Of a stretch of DNA of 64,000 nt, positions 11,038-22,342 are shown one piece after another. A program made the position numbers and the translations under genes. The notes under the pieces were generated by a model. It did no database searches. It was not told the origin of the DNA and was given only the letters and a program-made list of their open reading frames with translations. Position 1 is the first letter of the stretch; each line of letters starts with the position of its first letter. Location of the stretch: contig CP136064.1 in assembly GCA_032622095.1 (NCBI GenBank), positions 275,115,614-275,179,613 of the forward strand, written 5' to 3'. Origin of the DNA: Siphonodentalium dalli. Its lineage: Eukaryota > Mollusca > Scaphopoda > Gadilida > Siphonodentaliidae.

Positions 11038-11214
11038 GACAGTATTTATCCTTTCGTGGGATGCGTCACATCTTTGGACATCATTGGAATATAAATCGTG
11101 TTTTTATATAAGGTATTAGTATATATTTAGTTATTACTAAGCTGGGTTATTTCGCTATCTTGTCCCTCTGTGGAACTGTCAAGCTACATTCTTGTTACAT
11201 TTATATATCTATAT

Positions 11215-13975
11215 TTTGATATCTATACTAGCATGCAGGGTTACCCGGCGTTGCCCAGGTTAATGTATGCTGTGGATATTTGTTGGGAATAGAGAATGCT
11301 CTTGCTTAAAGTGTTATACGTTTTCTCATAAATTGTATATTCAAATAGCATCACAAAACATGATTATTACAGTCATGGAATATAAGTAGTGGCTCACCTT
11401 GACAATTGTCATTCTGTTTATCACGATTAATCCGTTCCACCAATAATGAAGTATGTATTTATTTACAACTGCGTATACATTAGACGTTATAATATGATAC
11501 ATGAACATCATAAACACATCAGTTCGATAAAAGATGATAATTGGGTTTTACATATTGAGATGTATCAAGCAATCTAGTGGGTTGGACTAAGATCTCGAGG
11601 ACACCTGGCTATCATATCTCCATGAAGATACAGATGTTTCAAAGAAATTTCCAGGTGCTCCTCTGTTCATGGTGCTATATATTGGCTAAATATTCTTAGT
11701 TTAAACGAAATGTTGCTGCGCATATATTTCTATATATCAGCTTCATGTGCCAGGCACAGAGCGAGATTTTGAGTTGTTTATGTCAGTCGATGAGACTGTT
11801 CTAAAACCCTTGTCAGATGTCAGCATTGGTAGGATCCTGAAAAGTCTTGTGCTACTAACTGCATTTTCTTGTATATCAGAAGAAACTATATTGAATGGAA
11901 CAGACTAAATTTTGTTATTATATATATGCAATCCTCTGACGGTTCGAGGTCTCTCAGTTTGCACGAATATATGTATCTCTTCAATAGAATGATAAATATA
12001 CGTTTAATGCTTCTTCTAGTTGTCTCTTTTTGCTAGCTCATTGTGTGAATGCCTTGATTGCCATTCCCATATAAATATGACTGTTAAGAAGATACAATTT
12101 TTCAAGTGACTTATGTGGGTCACCATATGTCGGGATTGTGAAATGTGAACGCCCAACTACTTAAAATGATATGGAGATGGCCTGGTGACTGTATATAACT
12201 TATATGTGGATATCGGCGAATAGCAATCTTATCAATTATAGTGCATATCCGCTCACCATCCGTGACGCAAACGACACCAAATGTGATTTAATTCATGGTA
12301 TATCATTGGAGAAAAAACGTGTATGAATTTGGTTTATTAAATCAATTGTTGATGCAACGCTGACTCGACCAACGCCATATTGCGAAGGTGATTATGTATT
12401 CGTTTGGTGGAAATCAGCGACAAAACTATTTCACCATATTTTTTAAATTTCCCCTCCCACCAACAGCGTCATTTTAGAAAATTTTAATCCGCACCATTAT
12501 CTTCCTTGCAAAAAGTTACCCCTCTTAGAACGCCTTGGTGCCATCTCGATTGTACCGCGTGAAGTTATATATAGAACGCACACAGGCAGACAAAAAGACA
12601 GACATATCATTTAAGAAGAACGTGTCTGAATTTGACGGTAATTGGTACTAAAAATATTTTGTATCAGTTTTGGTGACCCTCCCGTCCCTATTTCGGACTC
12701 AAGCTGCACATACTAAGACTCATTAGAGATTAGATATGCATATATATGAAATTGGTGAAAATTGGCGAGTATACAAATTCGTTTCAAATTTAAGGTCCCC
12801 ATATCTCTCGCCCATAGGGCACCAATTTGGTGTATCTAAACCACACGATAAGATTCCTCGTATCACGGAGAAGAATATGCATCAATCTGGTGGAAATCGG
12901 CACTAAACATATAGATATAATTTGTTGTGTCCCTCTCATCTCTATACACCACTGACTCGAATGGCCCCACTTGTGACATCCTTAAACCACACGATTACAC
13001 TCCTGATATCGTGGAGATGATTGTTTATAAGTTTGGTGATAATCGGCGACTAAACAATTTTTTTTTTATCAAATTTGGTGCCAATCCCTCCCCTCTCCAC
13101 CTCTCACCCAAACAGCACCACTATGGCGTCTTTAAATCACGATTAGATTCCTCGTATCATGGATAAGAACGTGTATCAATTTGGTGGAAATTGTCGCTAA
13201 AAAAATTGTGCATCAATTTTGGTGCCCCTGTCCCTTTCAATGCAACCCTGACTCGAATGAGGCCACATTTGACAGATAAAAGCCACACCATTAGACTCCT
13301 TATACCATGGGGATGATTTTGTATAAGTGTGGTGGCAATCGGCGACTTATTATCAAATTTAGTGCCCACCCCCTCCCAATCTCTCATCCAAAAACAACAA
13401 ACTGGCGTTGTTAAATCGCACAATTAGATTCCTTGTATCATGAAGAAGAATATATATCAATTTGGTGGAAATCGGAGCTAAAATTAGTTTTATCAATTTT
13501 GGTGCCCCTCTCCCCTTCCGTTCATCCCTGACTCAAACGACGCCACTTTTGACATATTTAAACCATACCGTTGGATTCTTCATATCATGGGAGGATTATA
13601 TGTAAGTTTCGTGGCAATCGGCGACAGAAACAAATATCTGCCCCCCCCCCCCTTCCGGGCACCCCTGATGCGAACGGCGCGACTTTTGCCATATTTAAAC
13701 CACGCCATTAGATTCCTCATATTATGGGGATGATTATATATAAGTTTGGTGGCAATCGGCGACAACAAATGTTTCTGCCCCTCCCCCTTTTCTGCCCCTG
13801 ACAACAACGGCGTCACTTTAGAAAATTCTAACCCCGACCATTATCTTTCTCGTAAAAAGCTACTCCTAGTAGACCCCTTTGGCATCATCTAGATGGTCCC
13901 CTGTGAATTTCTATAGAACACAGACAGACAGACAGACAGACAGACATTCGCAAATATAGATATAGACTATATGAA
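11215..13975 (+). mobile_element. Helentron/DINE-like element with central tandem array and (ACAG)n end
   Basis: It begins with TTACCCGGCGTTGCCC, a GC-rich core seen in many animal microsatellite-linked elements. It carries about nine diverged ~145-bp units between 12400 and 13800, each containing TTTGGTGGAAATCGGCGAC, a pyrimidine-rich run, ACTCGAATGGCGCCAC and AGATTCCTCGTATCATGG. It ends with AGAACACAGACAGACAGACA and ATTCGCAAATATAGATATAG. This layout of 5' core, tandem units and terminal microsatellite resembles the bivalve pearl and insect DINE-1/Helentron-associated elements. No Rep/helicase ORF is present. The class is inferred from architecture only. Confidence 0.55.
12400..13800 (+). 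repeat. ~145-bp degenerate tandem array
   Basis: TTTGGTGG(A/C)AATCGGCGAC-like motifs occur near 12408, 12887, 13037, 13180, 13331, 13460, 13608 and 13747, spaced mostly 130-150 bp. A further weaker unit lies near 12757. Divergence between units is high, so the array is old. Confidence 0.75.
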
Positions 13976-14635
13976 TGTCACATTCTGTATTGCTCATTTG
14001 TATATACATGTGCTTATGCTCACCTGTCTACTTGTTATGCATCTATATTTATTAGCCATTAAAAAACTCTATCTATCGATCTATCTTGGCTGTACCAGTG
14101 TCACACATGCCACAGTATATCTATGTAATAAAAGGTGTGCTGCCGTACTGTGTGTAGTTTGCTGACAATAAATTGTACACCATAGTTACTATGGCATAGT
14201 TAATGGCACGTTCACATATAGCTGCAAGAACATTTCAGGTATGCCATGTGACTTATACTGGACCAATGAAATGGCAATCCCGCATTCACTCATATATCAT
14301 GCACGTAGTACGTGTTATTGATATGATCTTAATGCATGTTATCTACTTATATTAATTTCATGCGTATTAAGACAGTTCCCCAATTGCATTTTTATTTTTG
14401 CAACGTTTAGTTCTACGAATAATTCCGCTAACATTATCGTGTGGGCCTATAACATGTGTCTGCAGCTATGCGAAAGTATCTGGCTCATTGTGCGAATATG
14501 CAACGGGCGCCATGGCTTGACGACCAATTGTCACGAAACTCCACCATAATAAATTGTCACACCTGCTGTGCCATCGCTACGGTGATACGTGTGTCCACAG
14601 CCAATAGGTATCCGTTAAATAATCTCTAAGGTATA
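13976..14635. other. Intronic DNA, nothing recognised
   Basis: No supported gene, terminal repeat or tandem array was seen in this stretch. Confidence 0.45.
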
Positions 14636-14760
14636 AGATAAGATAAGATAACATTGTTTATTGCAATACACCAGTGCAGGCAGTAGCAAATAACATAAAG
14701 TGCAAGTAAATTAAACATAATACATACTATATGTGTATATAACGGTAAACAAACCTATAA
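14636..14760 (-). mobile_element. 3' tail of a LINE/SINE with (TTATC)n
   Basis: On the minus strand the sequence reads GTATTGCAATAAACAATG followed by TTATC repeats. It has the same hexamer-plus-pentamer layout as the tails at 3.25, 6.5 and 54.55 kb but a different pentamer. Confidence 0.5.
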
Positions 14761-15045
14761 CTATATCCTACATACGATTCTTAATTAAATATAAATTTCC
14801 CATAATTTTAATTTACTATTTATTTGGATTCGGGGGGTATATGTTCGTAACACTTTTTCCGATCGGTTTATGATCCATCAATGTTATCGTCTGTTCAACA
14901 ACATGTCCATTCCTGACATTTTCTTGCAGCTACATGTGAATATGTCATAAGTATCTCACTTACAGCTCCACTCGGCCAATGAGTCTTCCTGGACACATGA
15001 ACATGTCACACCTCGCGGGCGGTTTATCTCTACTTACACGACATA

Positions 15046-15425
15046 GTTAAAGATGCATAATCAGATTAAACGCCCCTCATTTATTATTTATTTGGATTCG
15101 GGGTAAAACAAATATTTGATTCGAGTCGAGGAACCCACCCACCAAAGCTCAGAGTTATCAGATATCGATTTTTGCAATCTATTATTTTTCACCATCGAGA
15201 CTTATTAGTGGCCAAGTAAAAAGTGGACGAGCTGACGGTCTCGGACCAAATTGATGATGAAGATTGATAACTCTAAAATCAAGAGGCTTTGTGTTGATAA
15301 TAAGGCCAAATTTCGTCGAACAACATGTTGATAAATAACACGTTTCGGGCAATGTTATACTAAAGTTGACAGTGGTTAGCATTAATTTTGGGCAATTAAT
15401 CGATTCTGATAACTGAAGTGGCATT
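15046..15425. repeat. ~370-bp dispersed repeat, copy 1
   Basis: Aligns in direct orientation with 19009-19372 at roughly 80% by eye. Shared blocks include TTTGATTCGAGTCGAGGAA, GCTGACGGTCTCGGAC, GATAACTCTAAAATCAAG and TTGACAGTGGTTAGCATT. The inner ends AGTTATCAGATATCGAT and ATCGATTCTGATAACT are inverted repeats, so a MITE-like element is possible. Unclassified. Confidence 0.75.
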
Positions 15426-15960
15426 TCTATGAATATAATCGAATCCGAATATTCTAAATATGCAACATTAAAATAAAAAAATAAAAAAAACGACATTGGC
15501 TTCATTGGCACACGTACCTTGCGTTACATGCATGCATGTCATGTCAAATGGTTTGAAAATTGAATATAAAAATATTCCGTCTTGAAAACAGCCTTTCGTG
15601 GAGAACAAATGTATCACCCGGAGCGGCCATATATATTCTGGTCTTAACTAAAACATAGTATGTGTTTGCTTTGCTCGTGAACTAAAATGCGAATCAATTT
15701 ACAATGTCGTCACAAGCACTCATCGGCGGTAAGTAATCTCATTACGACAAAATGTCCACACTTTAAATAAACAGATCCCGATAAAACGTGTTCCGAGTCG
15801 ATTGTAAAATTGTGTGAATATTCTCTGCAGAGAATGGCAATGTTTGTTATGACACGGAGCCTTAACGACGATGGAAAGTCAAGTATGATGGTATGTGGTA
15901 CTAGGTGAAGTCCCAAGTAATATGTGACCCGCCATATCAAATCCAGTCGGAAGTCGGGAT

Positions 15961-16120
15961 TTTTTTACCCTGTGCCAATGCATTCTCTTATATATGCGAG
16001 TCGACCATATGTCGCCTCGCATACATATAAGAGAATGCATTGGACTAACAATTTTTTATCATTTTTTTTAAATAAATGTTTCTTACAATTTTTAGGACAT
16101 AAAATAAAAAACATCCATTA
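15961..16120. mobile_element. Solo palindrome related to the piggyBac-type MITE
   Basis: One CCAATGCATTCTCTTATATA hairpin, with small changes in its right arm, is flanked by TTTTTTACCCTGTG and TGGACTAACAATTTTTTA. The TTAACCCTTT termini are missing. The same flanks occur at 29085-29200, so this is a second MITE type or a rearranged form. Confidence 0.7.
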
Positions 16121-16428
16121 CCCCACACATATATAGAAGCATATAGAAGAGTGTCGTCTGCTCATGTTTGTCTGGGGCTCTGTATGGGCGAAATTATAAA
16201 ATTGTTAAAGAATACAGGAAAAGATTATTAAAATTGTAAAAAATATTTCACCCACAGGGACGTGGCGACGAGGGGGGGGGGGGGGGGTATCAGCCCAATT
16301 TCTGGTCGCTATTGTGGTATGTAATGGCCATCAGTTGGGAACTTTACAGCCTCAGTCTCTGTTTCATAGGGCAGCCGAGTGGATGGGTGACTGACGAGGA
16401 AGCAGAAAGATTCATATTCATTTGTGGG

Positions 16429-16490
16429 AAATGTTCAGATAACACACATAAATTCAACATACGTTTGTTGAACTTATTATCTGAACATTT
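16429..16490. repeat. Small perfect-arm hairpin
   Basis: AAATGTTCAGATAA and TTATCTGAACATTT face each other, with TTCAACA/TGTTGAA nested inside. It lies directly before the 45-bp array. Confidence 0.8.
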
Positions 16491-16492
16491 CA

Positions 16493-16672
16493 TAAGGGAA
16501 CTTCTCATCAATGAGTATTTAGTATAGAAACGGTTAATAAGGGAACTACTCTTCAATGGGTATTTAGTATAGAAATGGTTAATAAGGTAACTACTCGTCA
16601 ATGAGTTTTTAGTATAGAAACGGTTAATAAGGTAACTACTCATCAATGAGTTTTTAGTATAGAAACGGTTAA
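16493..16672. repeat. 45-bp minisatellite, 4 units
   Basis: Four units of AAGGGAACTACTCATCAATG, AGTATTTAGTATAG and AAACGGTTAAT run head to tail with few substitutions. Confidence 0.9.
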
Positions 16673-16679
16673 AGTGACA

Positions 16680-17620
16680 TGGCTCGTTCGAACCCCAAAA
16701 TTAAGTTTTATATGTAACCAATAAGTTGTAAGTGGGTATCTGACCAGGTACCACATCATGTAGGGTTAGCGAAAATCACACCTAGCATCCCGGGATGAAA
16801 TGCGTAGTGATATGTCAAATTAGGATAAGCTGAAATAAAAATTGCCTGACACCAATTAGTCATATCACACTTTTATCACAAAATGAAGTTGGTACCAAAT
16901 GTACGGACTACAAGAGAAAGCAGAGGGAATCTGCAAAGCACATGGAAATAGAGGGAAACAAATAATGGAGCAGTGAATCAATTTTGTGCAGATACCTGAT
17001 TACTCGTTCACTTGTCATAAATTTAGGGTGGAGAACAGTGACGCGGAGCGGTTTTACAAATTTTGGAATTTTTTTTGAACGTATATGCACCAAAATATCT
17101 CAATTAATAAAACCGAAATGTTAATATTTATAATTTATAAACGATATACAGAGAAGGAAAAGAGACAAAGACAATAAGATCTTCATCAGTTGCAAGTTGA
17201 TAACCCGTGCCATACTAAACGTATATACATCAACATATAACTTGACTCAATCCAGCGACTCGACTGTAGGGTTTTCGTTATGTGGTTTCCACCTTGAAAT
17301 TTATAACAGCACTCCACTCGCTTGACCCGGACCATGCAAACTCAAAACTTCGTGAATAAGATTTGCACCACTCACTTGGGTTGCAATTTTCCAACTTATA
17401 CCGCAAGCTATACATTGTTTATTCGACATTTGGAATTTTTCAACCTGACACCTCTTAATGTTTGAAGATTACGTCCAACTTTTGACAAAGAGTACGATAA
17501 TATGCGCTGTTGGTCTAAAAACAACAAATTCCCTATTAATTACTGATTGGAAAAATTAAACTATGAGAACATTTTTATCCTATTTTGGCATTTCTGCTGA
17601 CACTGTTTGACCAAATATGA
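16680..17620. other. Intronic DNA, nothing recognised
   Basis: AT-rich intron sequence without supported coding or repeat features. Confidence 0.45.
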
Positions 17621-17624
17621 CACA

Positions 17625-18298
17625 AACTACCCCCTGTCACCACGTTGTTGACCGCTACCCCATGTATCCACGTCGACTACTTATACCCCCTATCGCCACT
17701 TTGATGACCTATAACCCCTATATCCATATTGATGATCTATAACCCCTTATACCCGTTGAAGACCTCTAGCCATGTATCCACACTGATGACATCTACCCCA
17801 TGTAACTACGTTGAAGACATCTACCCCCTGTCACTGCGTTGATGACCTATAACCCCTCTATCCACATTGATGACCTATAACCCCTTTATACCCGTTGATG
17901 ACCTCTAGTCCTGTATCCACATTGATGACATCTACCCCATTTAACTACGTTGAAGAAATCTACCCCCTGCCGCTACGTTGATGACCCCTACCCCCTGTCT
18001 CCACGTTGCTGACCTATACCCCATGTATCCACATTGATTACCTATACCCACGTCGCCACGGTGGTGACCTATACCCCCTGTCGCCACGGTGATGACATAT
18101 ACCCCTTGTATCCACATTGATTACCTATACCCCTGTCGCCACGGTGGTGACCTCTACCCCCTGTCGCCACGGTGATGACCTATACACCTTGTATCCACAT
18201 TGATTACCTATACCCGTTGTATCCACATTGATTACCTATACCCATGTCGTCACGGTGATGACATCTACCCCTGTAGCCACGCTGATGACGTTATCATC
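17625..18298. repeat. ~36-bp degenerate minisatellite at the splice donor
   Basis: Units follow the pattern TATCCACATTGATGACCTAT plus ACCCC, or the variant GTCGCCACGGTGATGACC. The array reaches to within a few bases of the Kv donor site at 18302. The units are diverged, with an AT-rich and a GC-rich subtype intermixed. Confidence 0.85.
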
Positions 18299-18302
18299 TT
18301 AC

Positions 18303-18737
18303 CTGCGCCGGGCGTGACGACGAGGGGTCAGTCAGAAATTTACACAATTCAAGCCTCAGCGACCAACAGGTTCCATGTTTGAAGTAATCGATCTCCTGTC
18401 TATCGATCTCCTTCTTGATTGACAGGACGTCATCTACGTCATAAACCGTCGCCCAGCAACACGGGGAGATGTTCTCTTCGCCAATCTCCCAGAACTCCAG
18501 CTCCTCCCGGAACGTAACGCCACACACGTTTTTAGGGGCGTGAAGGCTGCCAGTCCTATAGTAGTCTAAGACAGAATCAAATGATTCAGAATTTCTGTCG
18601 AAAAACAACTCCAGATTATCGGATGTGGTGCTTGACGCTATTTTTGCCGTTTCTGCTAATTTTGTCCCCGGGTGTTTTTTCAGGGTTTGTGAATCTACCC
18701 GGAATATTTTTCCACCAACGTCCAATGAAATCTTCAT
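18303..18737 (-). CDS. Kv3/Shaw-like channel, N-terminal T1 tetramerisation exon
   Basis: This encodes 145 residues of the cytoplasmic T1 (BTB-fold) domain, which directs tetramer assembly within a Kv subfamily. It opens with MKISLDVGGKIFRVD and contains FFDRNSESFDSVLDYYRTG and EELEFWEIGEENISPCCW. His66, Cys72 and Cys93-Cys94 form HX5CX20CC, the interfacial zinc motif of non-Shaker (Shab, Shaw, Shal) T1 domains. The most Shaw-like run is the NVCGVTFREELEFW segment. The start chosen is ATG 18737-18735, just before the first T1 strand. The frame stays open upstream to a good acceptor (GTTTTCAG, ending at 18800), so an upstream coding exon is possible. The exon ends at the consensus donor and continues in the exon at 1-775. 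The gene is single-stranded, minus, with no stop or frameshift. Confidence 0.93.
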
Positions 18738-18799
18738 CTCGGCTAAACCACTGTAAGGGCTATGTGTCACGATAGGACATCTCGGACGACTGTTTATTT
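18738..18799 (-). other. 5' part of the T1 exon (UTR or further coding)
   Basis: The exon boundary is inferred from the acceptor TTTGTTTTCAG immediately upstream. An upstream ATG here is out of frame and quickly stopped; the MKIS frame is open but has no ATG. It is therefore 5' UTR, or the end of coding sequence joined from an unseen upstream exon. Confidence 0.55.
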
Positions 18800-19008
18800 C
18801 TGAAAACAAATAATGAATATATATGTCAGTGCGTATTATAATTAATGTAAGCATATTTACCAATTCGTAAAGTAATACATATAAAAGTTACACAACATAT
18901 TTGAAAGTAAACTGATGCTTAGTGTGGTCATTTCCGATACATGAATGATGGCGTCATTTATGACGTAAATGTACTGATGAGATTCAAAACATTACTGGGC
19001 CCAGTATA

Positions 19009-19372
19009 CTTTACAGATGCATTATCCGAATTAACGCTCCTAAATTATTATTTCTTTGGCTTCGGGGGTAAACAATATTTGATTCGAGTCGAGGAATCCA
19101 CACATCAAAGCTTAGAGTGATAAGATATCGATTTTTGAAGTTTGTTATTTCTCGAGATATGCAATTATTTGTGGCCCAGAAAAACGTCGTCAAACTGACG
19201 GTCTCGGACAAAATTGCGGATGAAGATGGATAACTCTAAAATCAAGTGGCAATACGACCAAATTTCGTTCAACAAACTGTTGATAAATAACACGTTTTGG
19301 GACATTTTAAACCACATTTGACAGTGGTTAGCATTATTTTGTTGCAATTAATCGATTCTGATAACTAACACG
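19009..19372. repeat. ~370-bp dispersed repeat, copy 2
   Basis: Direct-orientation partner of 15046-15425; see that entry for shared blocks. It lies just upstream of the T1 exon, outside the identified intron. Confidence 0.75.
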
Positions 19373-19560
19373 TATTTTGAAGAAATGTCGTTGTTGTTGT
19401 CCGATTGAGTACTTTTAATGATACCTACAGGGCTTCTGTTGTTATAACTAATTGCAGTATGTAGTAATGGGCATGGTCTACATATAGTAACATTAGTTGC
19501 GAAAAAATCTTTTGTGCAAATATTTCGATATTTTCGTTCGTGGATAAATTGTGAGAACCG

Positions 19561-19899
19561 TTAACCCTTTCACGACGTGAGCTTCCTGAATTTTTGCGAA
19601 AACCCTGCATTCTCTTATATTATATATATTTCGAGTCGATTATAGGTCGCTTCCCATATATAAGATAATGCATTGGCCTAACAAATTTTATATTATTTTT
19701 ATAATTGTTAAAAAATGATTTTTTAAGAATGTAAAAAAAAAAAAAAAAAAATGTAATATAAGACAAATTGATAAACAAATTATAAAACTTGTTAGGCCAA
19801 GTGATTCTTTTATTTGTGCGACGCGACCATATCTAAGATAATGCACTTGCACATGGTCTTTAATGTTGCGCCAGCGCAGCTCCCGTTATGGAAGGGTTA
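19561..19899. mobile_element. piggyBac-type MITE, second subfamily
   Basis: Ends are TTAACCCTTTCACGACG and TTATGGAAGGGTTAA, a TTAA target plus CCCTT TIR related to but distinct from the first subfamily. Two worn hairpins (CATTCTCTTATA... and ...AAGATAATGCA) flank an A-rich spacer. Partial relatives occur at 32775-32890 and 33960-34092. Confidence 0.75.
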
Positions 19900-20669
19900 A
19901 GTTTCAAGTTTCATGTTCAGGCTGCATATGAACATTTGTTTCCCGTTTTCGAATTGAGTACAGTAATCTAAAACCTGAGCTACAGTGTTCCCGCTGGCCC
20001 AGAAATTCATTTAGCCATTATTTTAGCCAAATGCCAATTTGTTTTAGCCACTAAAACCCACTTTGAATTTACTTTAGCCACTTGTTTGGGAAAATGTTTT
20101 GAGATAAATTGAACGTATATTACATTTTATTGACAAAAGAAAAAAAGTTGGACAGATCGATCGGTTTTGTAAAAAGTTGGAATTAATTAATAGGGATCAA
20201 ACTGCAAATGCAAGAAATTCATTTTGAAAACGTGACTCGTAACAAAAACCCCCGTCACTTAAAAGTGATTAAGCATCTTTCCCATATCCCCACTCAAAAG
20301 TTGCGTTTATTACAACACAAAGCGTTTGCCATTGACACTGCATGATATCAACACCCATGTACATCTATTACTAATTGCTCCAAGCCCATCGGATCGCGTA
20401 ACATACACGAGGTGGCGACGCTTTTGTTGTACGGATGTCAGCTGCCGTGATGTTATTAGACCAATGACTGCTGGTGTGTTTATAATCGCCACCATGTCCA
20501 GATGGACATACCTCTCTGGCAGGAGAGTGGAGCGAAAGGGTCGTGATTGCTTCGATCTGATTAGTTCCTCTTTTGTCAGAGCGTTGAGCACGGGTGAGTC
20601 GTGTGGCCGCGCCTCCGGGTGCAGCTGCCCCCGTGCTTAACGCCAGTGAGACGGTTTTGAATTAGGCTT

Positions 20670-21563
20670 ATGGATTTAATCCCAGACGCCGTGTTGGCCG
20701 CAGTGCAAAGGAGTCGGGTATTGGACATTGCTAACTGGAGTCTCCAGTCTAGCTGGGGATACCTGACCCTTTGCCTGGAGTTCCGGACCGAAGATGCTGG
20801 CATCCAGAGATCACAGGCCCGGGACACCAACTCCAAGACTGCCTCCTGTCATCTGAGTGGGAAGAAGAAGGGGCCGCCCAAGAAGAAGACGCCTTCAAGG
20901 AGAAGAAGGGACGCAGCCAGGCGTGTGAAATGGAAGAAAAAGAAGGGGGTGACCGTTGATCTGCCGGTCACCCCTCCCCGTGTGGTTCAGCCGTCCAGGG
21001 TCATAGCCGGCGGGTCGAAGTTGTCTGAGAGACGCCCAGACGACTAGACCTGCATGGAGATCGACGACATTGTACCAGCTAGCAGGGACTCCGTGAATCT
21101 GCCGGAGGTCCCTGCTGTCGTCGTCGAGGCGAGCGGAGACAGGGACGTGGACTCCACCCCAGATGTTCCTGCCGCCAGCTTCGACGTGGAGTTGGATAGC
21201 CTTCCACCTAGGACACCGGAGTACCATCACATCCCGGTGTCCTCCATCTCCACCACCACCACAGAAATGGAGCAGGCACCAACACCCCCTGCTGCTGCTG
21301 AAGATTGGTTACTAGAACACCATGAAAGGATAAGGAAATCTAAAGAAATCGTCGCAGATTCAGAAAAATTTCGACAGTACATGAAAGAACAAAACCAAAG
21401 AACTGAAGAACAAAACCAAAGAACTGAAGCGATGTTACAACAAATGAGACAACAACGACAACAACAACATGAATCCTCACCAACTTCAGCGGAGAAGCCT
21501 AACTCCAAAAAAAGAGAAAAAAGAAGAAGAAATAATCAAGACAAAAATGCTTTTTTTTTATGA
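20670..21563 (+). pseudogene. Unrecognised ORF inside the hAT element, one in-frame stop
   Basis: The frame is continuous from ATG 20670 to TGA 21563 except for TAG at 21045-21047. The first part (125 aa) has a strongly basic run (KKKGPPKKKTPSRRRRD, then KWKKKK), nuclear-localisation- or RNA-binding-like. The second (169 aa, own ATG at 21054) is acidic and proline-rich, then becomes a predicted coiled coil of K, E and Q with a duplicated EQNQRTE, and ends basic. An AATAAA lies just downstream at about 21570. I do not recognise a family. The composition resembles a retroelement ORF1 or gag-like protein more than a host enzyme. GC content is higher than in the hAT ends, suggesting a nested insertion or captured sequence. 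Confidence 0.5.
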
Positions 21564-21599
21564 ATTCTAAATAAAGCTAGAAAAATGAGGGATTAAGGG

Positions 21600-22010
21600 G
21601 AGTTACCATTCGGTGCTTCCGACAATCCCGGGCTAGCCCCCCGAACCACTCACTTATATATATATGGACATACCCACAATCAAGCAAAGACTGATGGAAC
21701 TCAGAAACATGACACTATCCCGACTAGACAACAACCCACTGCTCCTAGAACTACAAGTTAGAAACCAACTACTCACCACGAAAAAGACAAAGTCCATCCT
21801 ACAACTAGACGCAACAGACAGACCCATATAATCTCGACAGCACTTGACGACTCCACCATGCTTCCGTCGCTTTGCCTCCAACCACAGTAACAACGACAGC
21901 CACAAGATCGATCCCCATCGAACAACCAAGAAAATGTGAAGGGACATGCAAACTGCAGTCCGACCATCCTACCCGGCCTTCGGCCGGAAACAACACAACA
22001 ACAAAAATGG
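21600..22010 (+). other. Downstream part of the hAT insert, UUCG hairpin near its end
   Basis: Contains GGGGAGTTACCATTCGGTGC and CCCGGGCTAGCC; a similar GGACCATTCGGT...GGGTAGCC stretch is at 25112-25140. A short 56-codon ORF starts at 21664. Near the end, CCGGCCTTCGGCCGG forms a hairpin with a TTCG loop, followed by AACAACACAACAACAAAAA, which would suit the 3' end of a retroposon. Confidence 0.4.
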
Positions 22011-22235
22011 ACATATTTGAGAGGAAATTAATTTAGCCATTTGGTCATTTTTTTTCGCCATTTACAATTTATTTTCGCAATGGCTAAAATGGCTACAGGC
22101 AGCGTGAACACAGCTGAGCTAAGGTTTCAATCTCCCCACATTCCAAGTATACTATTCTTATTCAAGTCGTAATTGAAATAGCTTCGCATAATTAAGGCAG
22201 AGATGAGAATCATATTCGGTTCACATGAAATGTTG

Positions 22236-22342
22236 TGGTGGTAAGAACTACCCAGATGGTGGTAAGAACTACCCAGATGGTGGTAAGAACTACCCAGATG
22301 GTGGTAAGAACTACCCAGATGGTGGTAAGAACTACCCAGATG
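22236..22342. repeat. 21-bp minisatellite, 5 units
   Basis: Five nearly identical units of TGGTGGTAAGAACTACCCAGA. The period is a multiple of three, so reading frames stay open across it; this is not evidence of coding. Confidence 0.95.

Larger units (their letters stand above)
6490..11115 (-). mobile_element. Nearly full-length APE-type LINE (LINE-A), minus strand
   Basis: The element contains ORF1 and ORF2 in the usual order and a 3' UTR ending in AATAAATAATTGAATTGAATT, a hexamer plus short-repeat tail as in L2/CR1-like LINEs. ORF1 has no in-frame ATG at its beginning and its frame closes at a TAA about 70 bp further upstream, so the copy is probably 5' truncated. It sits in the Kv intron in the same orientation as the gene. 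Diverged C-terminal relatives lie at 22.7-23.4 (minus), 32.3 (plus) and 34.2 kb (plus). Confidence 0.88.
776..18302 (-). other. 17.5-kb phase-0 intron of the Kv gene
   Basis: The donor CAG|GTAAGAT (minus strand, GT at 18302-18301) and the acceptor ending at 776 are both consensus, and both flanking exons end on codon boundaries. Conceptual joining gives ...DPSSSRPAQ then VWGVTYL..., which is the normal T1-to-S1 transition of Kv channels. The intron is packed with mobile DNA listed separately. A small intervening exon cannot be excluded, but none is needed. Confidence 0.85.
19983..22113. mobile_element. hAT-type transposon with perfect 8-bp target duplication
   Basis: CTGAGCTA stands at both 19975-19982 and 22114-22121. 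The element between starts CAGTGTTCCCGCTG and ends CAGCGTGAACACAG; reverse-complemented ends match at 12 of 14 positions. Subterminal TTTAGCCATT-like motifs occur at both ends in inverted arrangement. The 8-bp duplication and CAG-start TIR are hAT hallmarks. The interior has no hAT transposase but holds a higher-GC block with a broken ~300-codon ORF. Confidence 0.88.

Noticed and set aside
18940-18970. GCGTCATTTATGACGT as a promoter element of the Kv gene
   Set aside because: It resembles two CRE half-sites, but the transcription start is unknown and one short palindrome is not enough.
20326-20640. 104-codon ORF upstream of the hAT-internal ORF
   Set aside because: Different frame, no recognisable domain, and an equally long overlapping ORF on the other strand. 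Only the 20670-21563 frame shows protein-like composition.
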